The notes: generated by a model not told the origin, from the sequence alone. 64,000 nt of DNA from Bacteroides neonati (GCF_000499785.1 NZ_HG726021.1:394814-458813), one strand, 5' to 3'. Numbered from the stretch's first letter, positions 25,690 through 34,621 are shown. Numbers and translations: made by a program.

Positions 25690-26745
25690 TTAGCTGATTT
25701 TTGAAAGGTAAGACAATCCCAATTCCACATCCTCAATCTCCTTCTCACGACAAAACGCAGTGTAAGTCTCGCGAATCTTATGGCTATCGAATTTCTCAAA
25801 CAAAGACGAGGCGGCTACATCCACCTGTTCCGGCTCTTCGGTGATGATTTCCACTTTCGAAGCTCCGGCTTCCAATAGTTTTGCCTTGTCGATACCTGAT
25901 GCTTTGGCAGAAGTGGAGTGAACTCTTACTTTGGTACGATAACGCCCGGTTTCTTTCAGTTCGTCCAGCAAATCTGTCAAGTGAATATCCACCTTGTCGG
26001 CTTCGATGTCGATAACTTTATATCGAACATTAGCCCGGTTCTGGATAAATTCGTGGGTGCCGTCACTATACAATACGGTATATCCCTTCTCTTCATCCTC
26101 ACCAAAATTATGCTGACGGCTACTGCCGATGTATTCAATTCGAGTTTTAGGAATAACACAGCGATTGTGGTAATGCCCAACAAAGACACGCTCAAACTCA
26201 TCAAAGATATTTGCCGGAAGCTCCTTCTCACTGGGCTGAGACAATGCGCCGTTAATACCCTCGTGGAGATAGAGAAAATTCTTTTTCTCCGGGTCAATAC
26301 CGTTCTGTTTTACCTCAGCCAGTTTTTCTGAGAAGTTGCCATCTTCGGGAAAGTAAGGGATGATGTGCAGTAAAGCATATTGCCCGTCACCAATGGGCAG
26401 GGTAACGTAGTTGTCTGCTACTAATACATTTGGATGTTGGTCAAAAACGTGGCAATATCCCCGAACTGCTTCTTGATTTACTTTACAATGGTTGCCATTT
26501 GCCAAGACCACACGGATGTTGTTTTCAGCGGCTGTTAATAGGCAGTCGTGTATAGCCAGTAGTATATCGAGAGTTTGAGAAGCACGCGAGAGAAACAAAT
26601 CTCCACCAATGGCGATCTCCCTAACATCTAATTTCTCACATATTGATAGTGCCTCATTCCAGTTTGCCACAAATTCGGGAATATTCTCCTTCCCAATGTG
26701 CAAATCATTCATTAAAAGCAGGTACGGATAACTTTTATCTGCCAT
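25690..26745 (-). CDS. SbcD/Mre11-like nuclease
   Basis: This metallophosphatase-fold nuclease is the partner of the Rad50-like protein (compare T4 gp47/gp46). Metal-binding motifs are in order: 'LLMNDLHIGK' (DxH), 'IAIGGDLFLS' (GD), 'VLANGNHCKV' (GNH), then 'FVGHYHNRCVIP' (GHxH variant with Asn in the last position). The open frame starts at 26796, but I prefer the Met at 26745 ('MADKSYPYLLLMND') because the conserved core starts there and the first 17 residues look like leader. The C-terminal ~90 residues would bind the Rad50 coiled-coil base. Confidence 0.9.
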   Translation of the reverse strand: MADKSYPYLLLMNDLHIGKENIPEFVANWNEALSICEKLDVREIAIGGDLFLSRASQTLDILLAIHDCLLTAAENNIRVVLANGNHCKVNQEAVRGYCHVFDQHPNVLVADNYVTLPIGDGQYALLHIIPYFPEDGNFSEKLAEVKQNGIDPEKKNFLYLHEGINGALSQPSEKELPANIFDEFERVFVGHYHNRCVIPKTRIEYIGSSRQHNFGEDEEKGYTVLYSDGTHEFIQNRANVRYKVIDIEADKVDIHLTDLLDELKETGRYRTKVRVHSTSAKASGIDKAKLLEAGASKVEIITEEPEQVDVAASSLFEKFDSHKIRETYTAFCREKEIEDVELGLSYLSKIS

Positions 26746-26828
26746 AATAAGCGTATAAGAGTGATGGAAAAGGCAGTTTAAGGCTGCCTTCTCCAAAACT
26801 TGTGAATAAATAATCTGGAATTATCCGC

Positions 26829-28094
26829 TTATCTACGGCGGCGACGTTCAGTTGATTCTTGTGCCGGTTCTGCTGCCAGCTCCGGTTCCGGCTCAGGCGT
26901 AGGAACCTGTTCGGCTTCTGCTTGGGGATCAGTCTCCAAAGCCTCTTCAATCAGGTCAAGCAGTTCCTTGTTGGTAGTAGAACGGGTGATACGCACAGAT
27001 AGTTTTTCCTGCTCAATAAACTGACGGATCAGCCCTCTGAGTTCTTGTCCCTCTTCGGTCTTATCAGAAAGTCCTTTGTCTTGTAACTCATCGTAGCGAT
27101 TGAAAAGATCGTCTAACAGCAGACCTGTACCGTTCGAGGCGTTCTCTTTGGCATCCTTGGTGCGTTTGTCAAATGAGAACGAGCTGGTGTCTTCCTTCGG
27201 AATCTCGGAGCCTAATGTTTCGATAGCCTCCTGCATATCCCTATCACCCAGAATTGACATGCCGTATTTGGCATCACATTGCTTCAAATACTCAAGGGTA
27301 GCTTCGTACTGATAGCGTGAATAACGGTAAATGATTTCAGGAATACGGGTTGCCGCCATCAGTTTAGTTAATTCTTCACCGGTCAACACTTCATTCTCTG
27401 ATTCGTTGTCAATCTCAATCGAATACTCGGTTTTGGAACCGTTTTTCTTCTTTTCAATCTCTACCGGATAAGCGTTATACACCGATGAGATCGGACATGG
27501 AAAGCCCGGAGACTTTGCCAATTTCTTTTGCCACAACTTGAACTTACGTTCGTCAAGTTCTTTAAACTGTGCGTGTGAAAGGGTAAGTAGCTGAAAACCT
27601 TTGGCACGTTCGTTCAGGTCAAGGATATACATCACGTGTCCATAGTTAAACTTCAGTCCACCACCAAATGAACCACCGCCAATCTTCTCTGCCAGTTTCT
27701 CATCACCCCGGTTCTGGGCCTCGGCAACCGCCAGTTTACGATAGGTGTCAATCAGGTCAACAGTGAATCCCGCATCAGTGGTGCGGGGAACTGTCACATA
27801 CATGGATGTAACCTTGCCATTACCGGTAGCCGGTTTTTCCAGTTCCATCAACAGTTGACGAACCGGATACTCGTAGCTGCGACGATCATTCGTTCCGTCG
27901 CGATTCGGAGCGATAGGCAGGATACGCAGGCGATAAACACCTAACTTATCCATCCTGAAAAACTCAGCCTTGGCAAAAGACTTGTTTTCTTCGAGGGCAC
28001 GGGTTTGCGCCTCTTCATAACTTTCTTGCGATGCTAAAAACATCTCTTCGACCGACATCATGGGTTGGTCTTTTTCCTCATTGAATTCTTGCAT
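26829..28094 (-). CDS. Single-stranded DNA-binding protein-like (gp32-type) phage protein
   Basis: This 421-residue protein is the first gene of the replication operon. It has an N-terminal acidic helix followed by 'FFRMDKLGVYRLRILPIAP', then a central segment with 'GGGLKFNYGHVMYILDLNERAKGFQLLTLS' (given in outline). These resemble the core of T4 gp32-like phage SSBs ('RFLP' strand and OB-fold). The C-terminus (about 375-412) is very rich in Glu/Pro/Ala, as in SSB tails. Unusually it ends in 'RRRRR' rather than acidic. Position before Mre11/Rad50 fits recombination-dependent replication. Function is probable, not certain. Confidence 0.65.
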   Translation of the reverse strand: MQEFNEEKDQPMMSVEEMFLASQESYEEAQTRALEENKSFAKAEFFRMDKLGVYRLRILPIAPNRDGTNDRRSYEYPVRQLLMELEKPATGNGKVTSMYVTVPRTTDAGFTVDLIDTYRKLAVAEAQNRGDEKLAEKIGGGSFGGGLKFNYGHVMYILDLNERAKGFQLLTLSHAQFKELDERKFKLWQKKLAKSPGFPCPISSVYNAYPVEIEKKKNGSKTEYSIEIDNESENEVLTGEELTKLMAATRIPEIIYRYSRYQYEATLEYLKQCDAKYGMSILGDRDMQEAIETLGSEIPKEDTSSFSFDKRTKDAKENASNGTGLLLDDLFNRYDELQDKGLSDKTEEGQELRGLIRQFIEQEKLSVRITRSTTNKELLDLIEEALETDPQAEAEQVPTPEPEPELAAEPAQESTERRRRR

Positions 28095-28285
28095 GATTGC
28101 AATAGTGTAAAAATTAAACTGCCCGAAGCAATCTAATCAAAACGACAGGCGAGTTCGGTTGCACCGTCCGTCTCAACTAACAATCAGTTTATATTATGGG
28201 AGGAAATCGGGGAGAGCTCCCTTGATTCTCTCGGCGACCATGCGCCTCAGTCAGAATAAAACTATCGGCACATTTTCGACCGATG
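28095..28285 (-). promoter_or_regulatory. Long structured 5' leader of the replication operon
   Basis: About 190 nt separate the predicted transcription start (near 28285) from the SSB-like ATG. Read leftward it contains an imperfect hairpin at 28205-28227 (AATC/GATT outer pairs and GGGA/TCCC inner pairs). Another lies at 28265-28285, where ATCGG pairs with CCGAT or GCACAT with ATGTGC, two mutually exclusive folds. This may be an operator or RNA control element. No gene is seen here. Confidence 0.4.
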
Positions 28286-28290
28286 ATGTG

Positions 28291-28320
28291 CAAATGTACA
28301 AAACTTACTCGTCACCACAA
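28291..28320 (-). promoter_or_regulatory. Bacteroidetes-type promoter for the replication operon
   Basis: Read leftward, TTG (28318-28320), 19 nt, then TACATTTG (28291-28298) matches the Bacteroidetes consensus TTTG-N19-21-TAnnTTTG closely. It overlaps the end of the 28305 gene and faces the replication genes. It is the best host-type promoter in the phage block. Confidence 0.7.
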
Positions 28321-28784
28321 TGACTTTTTTTACTTTTTTGTTTCATTTCCACTCTCATTTTCTGTACTTTATCGCTATTTCTCTGGATATACTGATTGAG
28401 CTTTTTCTCACGCATTGCAGTATAAAAAACCGCTCTCTCCGCTGTCAATCTTTTAGGTCGATTACAGCAGATACCTTTTTTTCGATATTCCTCCAAATAG
28501 CGGAAAAATTTGGGCTTTTTCAGCGCAGAATCATCCGAAGCCCGACAAACTACTTCGATGGTACGCACCCGAGGTTCAGGATAAGTAGCCTTGGGAGTCA
28601 TTCGCATAATTATTTCATAGACTGCCGGAACTTCATACTTGAGCATAAAGCCCAATCTTGTCTGCTCGAACTTATACTTTTTCAGTGTCCCCTTTGGTCT
28701 TCCGTCCTCTTTTCGACGGGGTGTCGGACTCGGTTTGGGTGGGAGCGTGATTCTCGCCCCCTTGAACTTCTTCGGTTTTGCCAT
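28305..28784 (-). CDS. Basic hypothetical phage protein with AT-hook-like motif
   Basis: This 159-residue strongly basic protein has an N-terminal 'KEDGRPKGTLKKYKFEQTR', which resembles an AT-hook (GRPKG). A helical region then contains two Cys ('GICCNRPKRLTAERA'). It is probably DNA-binding. Its first 113 bp overlap the end of the 28672 gene in another frame, so a later start (Met at codon 47) is possible. However, the overlapped residues look conserved in style and I keep the longer form. Confidence 0.6.
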   Translation of the reverse strand: MAKPKKFKGARITLPPKPSPTPRRKEDGRPKGTLKKYKFEQTRLGFMLKYEVPAVYEIIMRMTPKATYPEPRVRTIEVVCRASDDSALKKPKFFRYLEEYRKKGICCNRPKRLTAERAVFYTAMREKKLNQYIQRNSDKVQKMRVEMKQKSKKSHCGDE

Positions 28785-28902
28785 CTTCTTGGGTATTTCT
28801 TGATTCTGTTACTATTTCCGGTTTAGTAACCAGAGCATTTGGGATTGCTGTGGCGATATTGCGCCTGCTCTCCACGTCTGATTGAATGTTTACTCTCTTC
28901 AT
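28672..28902 (-). CDS. Small hydrophilic phage protein with basic C-terminus
   Basis: This 76-residue product has no recognised family. It is hydrophilic and disordered-looking ('ESRNTQEDGKTEEVQGGENH') and ends in 'SKRGRKTKGDTEKV', another AT-hook-like stretch. It begins 12 bp after the tail-fibre stop and overlaps the 28305 gene by 113 bp in a different frame. The tight upstream spacing supports it, the overlap makes it less certain. Confidence 0.45.
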   Translation of the reverse strand: MKRVNIQSDVESRRNIATAIPNALVTKPEIVTESRNTQEDGKTEEVQGGENHAPTQTESDTPSKRGRKTKGDTEKV

Positions 28903-28913
28903 ATTAGTTGTTA

Positions 28914-31496
28914 TTAAACGAAATAGGTGAAATTAATCTCAGTAGACACATTATACATGCCGCTCTCATATATCTGAACGGTACGTGAATTACCTCGAAT
29001 GATAAAAGTACAGCCACGATTATACTTCGTATCATCATTCCAGTCCGCAATAGTCGTCCGAAGCCCATACTTGGGAGGTTGTATTTGGTTGGGAATAACA
29101 GCCATGACACCACCTTGGTTACTACCGTCACGTTTCGCCGTATTAATGATTCCTTGTATAGAAACCACATTCCCAATTTGGCGCACATAAAATTGTCGTG
29201 TGTCGGTTCCACCGCCGGAATTGTTCATCTGCAACCAACCTGTATCAATCAGTTTGGTCTGATACTCCTCGGCATAAGCGGCCCCCAGATTGCGACAAGC
29301 CAATTTTTTCGCATCAACATTCGGCAAAGACAAGTCAGAAAGTTTTCCATCTTTGGTCAAATAAGTGTCCGTAACCTCTTTTTTAGAAAATACATCAAAC
29401 TTCTCACGCATCATCTGTTGCGCCTGAGCGGTGGTTTTACCACTCTTAACCAGATAAGTAATATAATCCTGAAAGAGTTGGTCTAATGCTGCGAACTTGC
29501 CATCTGCGGCTGTCTTGGTGTAGACTCCGATATTGGTGGCTACAGAGTCTCTGTCCGATGAGTTATAACCATCCAACAGACGTGGAGCATATTTTTTTAA
29601 TTCCTTCACTATATCAGAAATCATAGCGTAGCCTTCTACTTGCGATTGTGACACTCCGAAGTTATCAACAAATGCAAAGTTCCCAGTCTTAATACCGTCG
29701 AGCTTCTTTTTCAGCGTATCGGTAAATATCACTCCCTGATAGGCACCATCATTGCCGAGCTTCCCGGCCATCATTTCGTCTATCTCCTCAGTTGAATAAA
29801 CACAAAGATTCTTTCGTGCCTGAATCATACTGGCAAGGTCAGAGAGGTTGGCTGTTTTTGTCAGTTTCAGTTCACCGATGCCTGTCTTCTCCGCATCGAT
29901 TACACCCCGCACCGCAGCTTGCTTCTCCGCTTTCTTGGCGGCAGCTTGTTCTGGTGACATACCGTTAATCTCATCAGCAGAGAGATTGACCAGTTCTGTC
30001 AATTTGCCGTTAATTGTAAGATATTTCTCGTCCGTCTCGTTTTTGGAATAGACAGACAGATTCGTTCGGGCAACCCCTTTATCCAAAAGGTCGTTCAGGT
30101 TATTACCAACCCCCGCCTTGTCTTTAAGTGCCTTAACTACATCGTCAGCCGTGACATATCCTTCACCACCGCCACTAATCGAACCGCCCGAAATAGCATC
30201 GAGCTTTTTCTTGTAAGTGGAAGTAAAATCTTCGGTGGATAGTTGTTTGCCTGTAACTACCGACACCTTCTTTGCCAATTCATCAGTAAAGCTCTTTTGG
30301 GTGACAAATACCGAATAAATATCCGCACCCTTCAATTTGACTTCACCATTCAGATTAATATGCCCTTTAGAAGTAAATACCAGATTGCCGAACAGGTTTT
30401 CCAATGTAAAATCATTATTGGTGGTAGAGAGATACCCCAGAGAGGCTATCGATACTCCATCCCGGTCTTGCCACTCAAAGTACGCTGTCAGTTCTGGATC
30501 TCCCTTGGCAAACGAGGTGTTTTTCAAAACAGCACTCAGACCATTGCCACAAACTTTGAATGTTCCGTTTACGGTCGTGGTTTTGGTTTTTCCTTCGACA
30601 GAGAATAGTGGTACTGAACAACTTTTGCCGTCCCACACATTGAAGTTGCGAAAACGGCTTGTCCCCTGATTAAATCCGACATGGTTGATATTCACAGAGC
30701 CATTGTCCGTATCATCCGCTATATTAATGAGATGTGTTTGGTAGATGTACACAGAGCCGACGCGACTCGTCTTGAGGTTGATATGATTACAGATAAACCC
30801 GCTTTCACTCAGCTTGGCAATTTCAGTCACACCTTTCATAAACAGGAAAGAGCCATCTGTATCTATTACCACCTCAGCGGTTAACAACTCACCCAGATAA
30901 GCCCCCAGTGTTGTGGCTCCCGACTCTTTGATTCGACCACGCAAGCTACGCCCGTCAGCGGATTGAACCGATACATCCTTGGATGATTTTAGACCTTTCT
31001 CGACTAACACTTCCCCCGCAAAGGTTACGTCTTTTTTGACCCGCTGCCGTTGCGATGGAGAATCCAACAGTAGCGCATAACGCCCGAAAAATTTATCAAT
31101 CAGACGGGGCGCAAATTCTTTGGTAATCTCCAAAAAGACAGGGGGAAATCCCGTTACAGGATCTGTAATCTGCGGAACAGTAGTCCCTCCTGTACATAGA
31201 TAACATGAGCGGCCTCGTTTATTAACCTCATTGGCATAAACGACAGACTCATTACTATTCTTCTCGTAGATAAAGTATGGAAATGCAGCGTTTTTAGCTC
31301 CCTCAAAATAGCGAACCTTTCCACCCAGCCAGACATAACCTGGAGCTATAACAGTTCCTTCGATCTGACAGCCGGAAACAATAAATGCCGGACACTCGCC
31401 AAAAATGGCGGTCATGCTCAGAGCAAGTTCCTGCAAATTCAATATGTCATCGGAGTAGGTATAACGCCCTCCGGTCTCTGCGATGTATTCTTTCAT
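28914..31496 (-). CDS. Phage tail fibre protein with repeated collar-like modules
   Basis: This 860-residue protein probably forms the fibre that contacts the host. The N-terminal ~170 residues attach to the baseplate and include 'GCQIEGTVIAPGYVWLGGKVRYFEG', seen in fibre and baseplate proteins. The centre is beta-rich. From about 430 to 780 there are at least four degenerate repeats around 'ARTNLSVYSKNETDEKYL', 'ARKNLCVYSTEEIDEMMA', 'VATNIGVYTKTAADGKF' and 'REKFDVFSKKEVTDTYL'. The C-terminus ('DTGWLQMNNSGGG...', 'IIRGNSRTVQIYESGMYNV') is the likely receptor-binding head. It overlaps the upstream gene by 4 bp. Confidence 0.8.
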   Translation of the reverse strand: MKEYIAETGGRYTYSDDILNLQELALSMTAIFGECPAFIVSGCQIEGTVIAPGYVWLGGKVRYFEGAKNAAFPYFIYEKNSNESVVYANEVNKRGRSCYLCTGGTTVPQITDPVTGFPPVFLEITKEFAPRLIDKFFGRYALLLDSPSQRQRVKKDVTFAGEVLVEKGLKSSKDVSVQSADGRSLRGRIKESGATTLGAYLGELLTAEVVIDTDGSFLFMKGVTEIAKLSESGFICNHINLKTSRVGSVYIYQTHLINIADDTDNGSVNINHVGFNQGTSRFRNFNVWDGKSCSVPLFSVEGKTKTTTVNGTFKVCGNGLSAVLKNTSFAKGDPELTAYFEWQDRDGVSIASLGYLSTTNNDFTLENLFGNLVFTSKGHINLNGEVKLKGADIYSVFVTQKSFTDELAKKVSVVTGKQLSTEDFTSTYKKKLDAISGGSISGGGEGYVTADDVVKALKDKAGVGNNLNDLLDKGVARTNLSVYSKNETDEKYLTINGKLTELVNLSADEINGMSPEQAAAKKAEKQAAVRGVIDAEKTGIGELKLTKTANLSDLASMIQARKNLCVYSTEEIDEMMAGKLGNDGAYQGVIFTDTLKKKLDGIKTGNFAFVDNFGVSQSQVEGYAMISDIVKELKKYAPRLLDGYNSSDRDSVATNIGVYTKTAADGKFAALDQLFQDYITYLVKSGKTTAQAQQMMREKFDVFSKKEVTDTYLTKDGKLSDLSLPNVDAKKLACRNLGAAYAEEYQTKLIDTGWLQMNNSGGGTDTRQFYVRQIGNVVSIQGIINTAKRDGSNQGGVMAVIPNQIQPPKYGLRTTIADWNDDTKYNRGCTFIIRGNSRTVQIYESGMYNVSTEINFTYFV

Positions 31497-32068
31497 AAAT
31501 GTATGTTGTTAGTAGGCTTAATCTCTTCTCCTTCAATTTTAATCAGATAGGTTTTACCTGCAACCTTATAGGTGTTTACCCCAAAAGAGAGCATATAGAC
31601 AAACTCTTTCGTGGAAATGGTAATCGTGGGGACATTCACGATAAAACTCACTTTGTTTATGGCTCGTTCCTCAGCAATCTGATAAAACTCGCGCGGCTCT
31701 TCCAACGGGTTGGCGGTCGCTACATGTTCGTTTTCCTTCCAGACAGTAAATGGTCGGCTGTTAACGGCATTCTCCCGATAAATATCCACACCGAGTGGAG
31801 TGCTTTCGGTAATGATAATTCGATCTGTTGAATCGGCAAAATACCTGCTGAATTTATAATTGAGAAACCACTCGAAGTACATTACCTGTGAAGTCATCCG
31901 GGCTTCGATATGTTTCTCACGGGCAAAGCCCATGAACCAGTCGTTCAGCACCCGAAGCGGCCATACCCAGCTTTGCAGTAATAGAATGTACCGCCGTCCA
32001 CTCAGATAATAGGGCACTAAGCGGTTGATGAGTTTGTCTGTAGGTAGTTTATATCTCATTGCCTGCAT
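31493..32068 (-). CDS. Baseplate/tail fibre adaptor-like protein
   Basis: This 191-residue protein lies between a baseplate J-like gene (20-bp overlap) and the tail fibre (4-bp overlap), the usual place of gpI-type tail proteins that link the baseplate to fibres. It starts with 'KLPTDKLINRLVPYYLSGRRYILLLQSWVWPLRVLND' (outline) and then a beta-rich half ('VSFIVNVPTITISTKEFVYML'). A second Met at 32059 ('MRYKLP') is an equally good start. Function is inferred from context. Confidence 0.65.
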   Translation of the reverse strand: MQAMRYKLPTDKLINRLVPYYLSGRRYILLLQSWVWPLRVLNDWFMGFAREKHIEARMTSQVMYFEWFLNYKFSRYFADSTDRIIITESTPLGVDIYRENAVNSRPFTVWKENEHVATANPLEEPREFYQIAEERAINKVSFIVNVPTITISTKEFVYMLSFGVNTYKVAGKTYLIKIEGEEIKPTNNIHL

Positions 32069-32945
32069 CGAGTATTAATTTGATAGCCTGACGAAAGTTC
32101 GGAATCTCTTTTTCTTCGCCGCTGCCACCGGATTGTTTCAAGTAACCGGATGAAGTATGCGTCATTCGGCCCACTTTGCGGGTAGGTGTGATATGTCCGT
32201 CCGAATCATAGGGGGCAATAAAAATTCCCTGTGTAGGGATCGTGTCCGTATCGATGTGTACATCCGTCACGTGCTCCGCTCCACGGATCGCAGCGATAAT
32301 GTCTGATACATAGATGGTAGAGTCAAACTTGATGTTCATCATATACTCGTTCAACTTCTCCTCAATGCGGTCGTACACCTCAGATTCCATCACTGCACCG
32401 TCATGGTAAACCGATACTCTGGGTATCAGTACATCGCCCTCCTGACTGGCTATTTCGATTCTCGTTCCGGCAAACTTTATCTTGTTGATATATGCCTGTA
32501 TCATTATCAACTCTTCCTGTGGAATACTTTTTAGCTTGCCCTTTTCTCCGGTTGCCACCTTTAATATCAGCTTATTATCCAAATTCACATCACTGGAACT
32601 TTCCATGTACGAAGCCTGAGTAATAATCTGTTTGGTTTCGTCTATATCTGCATAACCAAACGCCAAGCCATCTTCCCTGACCATCAGTTCATCACCCTTT
32701 TGATACTGCATAAGGGCATTGATATAGTAAGTAGGCGTACCGTTTATCCGATTGTTGATTACATTTGAAATGTCAATGGCAAAGACATCCAGTATGCTTT
32801 CAAAGCTAAATACTACCGCAGCGAAAGTCCAGGTAATACCGTTTAGAACAGACAGCTTTGAGTCACTGTCAAACTCTGATAGCTCAAGGCGTTTATTGCG
32901 TTCCTTGATAGCCTTCTCGTATATTTGTTTAATGGTTCTGCTCAT
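32049..32945 (-). CDS. Baseplate J-like protein
   Basis: This is a baseplate wedge component of a contractile tail. The C-terminal half carries the Baseplate_J-type pattern: 'AFAGTRIEIASQEGDVLIPRVSVYHDG' (approximate), 'SEVYDRIEEKLNEYMMNIKFDSTIYVSDIIAAIRGAEHV' in outline and 'TDVHIDTDTIPTQG'. An N-terminal 'FAAVVFSFESILDVF' helix precedes it. The open frame runs from 32987, but the Met at 32945 ('MSRTIKQIYEKAI') is the sensible start as it overlaps the previous gene by only 17 bp. Confidence 0.75.
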   Translation of the reverse strand: MSRTIKQIYEKAIKERNKRLELSEFDSDSKLSVLNGITWTFAAVVFSFESILDVFAIDISNVINNRINGTPTYYINALMQYQKGDELMVREDGLAFGYADIDETKQIITQASYMESSSDVNLDNKLILKVATGEKGKLKSIPQEELIMIQAYINKIKFAGTRIEIASQEGDVLIPRVSVYHDGAVMESEVYDRIEEKLNEYMMNIKFDSTIYVSDIIAAIRGAEHVTDVHIDTDTIPTQGIFIAPYDSDGHITPTRKVGRMTHTSSGYLKQSGGSGEEKEIPNFRQAIKLILDAGNEI

Positions 32946-33867
32946 ATTTATAAGTCGTTTCATTAATGATAAATTCCCATATACCACCTTCGTTCCATGC
33001 AGGCTCGTGGGTCAGTACCCAGACGGCTTCCATACCCGAAGTGATGCGATAGTGACTGTTGCTGTCTCTGGTCGGTTCTCGATATTCTCCCGATGGTCGG
33101 GCCGTCATCACCACCTTACAATTACGACGGTTATCATGCTGCCGGACTAATCCAATCAGGTAGGCATCTATGGTAGGCTGGCGATAGATGGTTTGCGTCA
33201 GTGAGAGTGACATCAGGTTTTTCAACTCCAAGAGTGGGGTCAGGTCGTTTGTTTTCAATCCATCGAGCGACACACCAAAGGCAGTTTCCAGCATCGGTAG
33301 AGAATCAATTGACAGAGTAGCGTTATTCAATACAAAGCGTTCAATCGGAATGGATTTTAATATATACAGTTCAATTGGTCGCAATCCGCTAATATCAAGC
33401 TGATTGATATGCCCTTGCATATACATTGAAACGTGTCGTTTATTCCCGATAGTAGAATCGAACAAATGACTAAATACAGTTATCTTATCCGACAACGTGA
33501 TGGTTTGAACCTCGGAGTTATCCCCCCAATCCAGTTCGATTTTTCCATTACCTGAAACCGAAAACTCGACTCCAACCTCTTTAGCGGATGTATAGATCTC
33601 TACCGTTTTAGGTAGCGAAAACACCTTCGGATAGACATGCTGCTCTCCGGATGCCGGAGTGATACCGTGCATCTTGTAATAAGCGGTCACCTCCTTGTTA
33701 ATCTGATAATCATCTGAATAGATAAGCTCGTCTCCGGCTTTCAAGTCCGTATCAAACGATACCGATTCATTGTTCACCAACAAATCGGTAACGCCTTCCA
33801 CAGCTCCATAGATATGCAGGGCTACATCATAGATGTTTTGCCCTTGTATGACAATGTATTTACCCAT
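32929..33867 (-). CDS. Tail protein with LysM-like N-terminus and PKD-like domain
   Basis: The 312-residue protein begins with a LysM/tail-X-like motif: 'YIVIQGQNIYDVALHIYGAVEGV' followed by 'LKAGDELIYSDD'. This is typical of tail proteins that bind peptidoglycan or the tail tube. A PKD-like strand set follows ('VEFSVSGNGKIELDWGDNSE') and then a leucine-rich segment ('LPMLETAFGVSLDGLKTNDLTPLLELKNLMSL' in outline). It overlaps the 33860 gene by 8 bp. Its place before the baseplate J gene suggests a baseplate component. Confidence 0.65.
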   Translation of the reverse strand: MGKYIVIQGQNIYDVALHIYGAVEGVTDLLVNNESVSFDTDLKAGDELIYSDDYQINKEVTAYYKMHGITPASGEQHVYPKVFSLPKTVEIYTSAKEVGVEFSVSGNGKIELDWGDNSEVQTITLSDKITVFSHLFDSTIGNKRHVSMYMQGHINQLDISGLRPIELYILKSIPIERFVLNNATLSIDSLPMLETAFGVSLDGLKTNDLTPLLELKNLMSLSLTQTIYRQPTIDAYLIGLVRQHDNRRNCKVVMTARPSGEYREPTRDSNSHYRITSGMEAVWVLTHEPAWNEGGIWEFIINETTYKYEQNH

Positions 33868-34540
33868 TTTTCTCTTTGACCTCCAGTAAAAGTTCTCCCG
33901 TTTCAGAATTCATATAAGCGTTTACCACAATCATATTGTCCGCTTCAAACTCTTTTTGCAGCTTGGCGGCCAGTCCGCTATTCTCAAAATTACCATGCAA
34001 AAAATCGATCAATCCGACACCCGTAAGTGGATGCTGGTAGAGTGTTCCGGCTGTGGCTTTGAGCAGGAAGTTTTGATTCTGGGGCAACGAAGCTTGGATA
34101 AGCAGATCGGTCTCATGGCCACTGTAAATCTGAAACACTCCCTCCTTGAGCGTGAAATTATAGACCTCTTCGCTGCCGAGTGTCCGGTACTGGGCAACCC
34201 GAATCATATTGTTATCGGGCAACACCACACGATACCACGGTCGATTGGTCGTTTGATTGAGAATATATTCCGGCTGTGAGTTCTCTACATCCATCCGCAA
34301 TCGCACCTGTAACTCTTTGTTCAGTGGCTTATAGGGCAAACGGATATGGACTTGAAACCCATCTTTGACCCGTTTTTCAAAGCCTTTGGGAATCAGAATC
34401 TCGCCATAGCAGAAATTATCGTTATCCAACCCATCGACGCGCCCCAGCAATACAAAATCGTAGTAGCTTTTGCCAACAATATTCTCCGCTGTTTCCAGCT
34501 CTCCAAAATTCGTATCTATCTGTATATCTTGTCTTGCCAT
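33860..34540 (-). CDS. Baseplate wedge-like (gp25-type) tail protein
   Basis: The C-terminal part ('QHPLTGVGLIDFLHGNF', 'LAAKLQKEFEADNMIVVNAYMNSETGELLLEV' in outline) resembles the gp25/GPW wedge fold, and the N-terminal half is beta-rich. The longest frame starts with GTG at 34594, but that region encodes a terminator hairpin. I therefore use the ATG at 34540 ('MARQDIQIDTNF'), just after the hairpin. The gene is in the baseplate cluster with an 8-bp overlap to the next gene. The identification is tentative. Confidence 0.6.
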   Translation of the reverse strand: MARQDIQIDTNFGELETAENIVGKSYYDFVLLGRVDGLDNDNFCYGEILIPKGFEKRVKDGFQVHIRLPYKPLNKELQVRLRMDVENSQPEYILNQTTNRPWYRVVLPDNNMIRVAQYRTLGSEEVYNFTLKEGVFQIYSGHETDLLIQASLPQNQNFLLKATAGTLYQHPLTGVGLIDFLHGNFENSGLAAKLQKEFEADNMIVVNAYMNSETGELLLEVKEKNG

Positions 34541-34551
34541 AGTTGCGTAAT

Positions 34552-34584
34552 AAAAAACCGCCCACCTTTTTTGAAAGTGAACGG
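34552..34584 (-). terminator. Terminator-like hairpin directly before the 34540 start codon
   Basis: Read leftward, an 8-bp stem (34577-34584 with 34558-34565, two G-U pairs) is followed by six U residues (34552-34557). It ends 11 nt before the ATG at 34540 and could act as an attenuator. A second hairpin (34590-34615, 8-bp stem TTCACTCT/AGAGTGAA) lies just upstream and encloses one CTATTCT motif in its loop/stem. Confidence 0.55.
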
Positions 34585-34602
34585 CAACATTCACTCTCTT
34601 GC

Positions 34603-34609
34603 AGAATAG
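34603..34609 (-). promoter_or_regulatory. CTATTCT late motif
   Basis: Leftward CTATTCT, 8 nt before the GTG at 34594 and 62 nt before the preferred ATG at 34540. A second copy is at 34622-34628. See the recurring-motif finding. Confidence 0.45.
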
Positions 34610-34621
34610 AGTGAACCGGGC

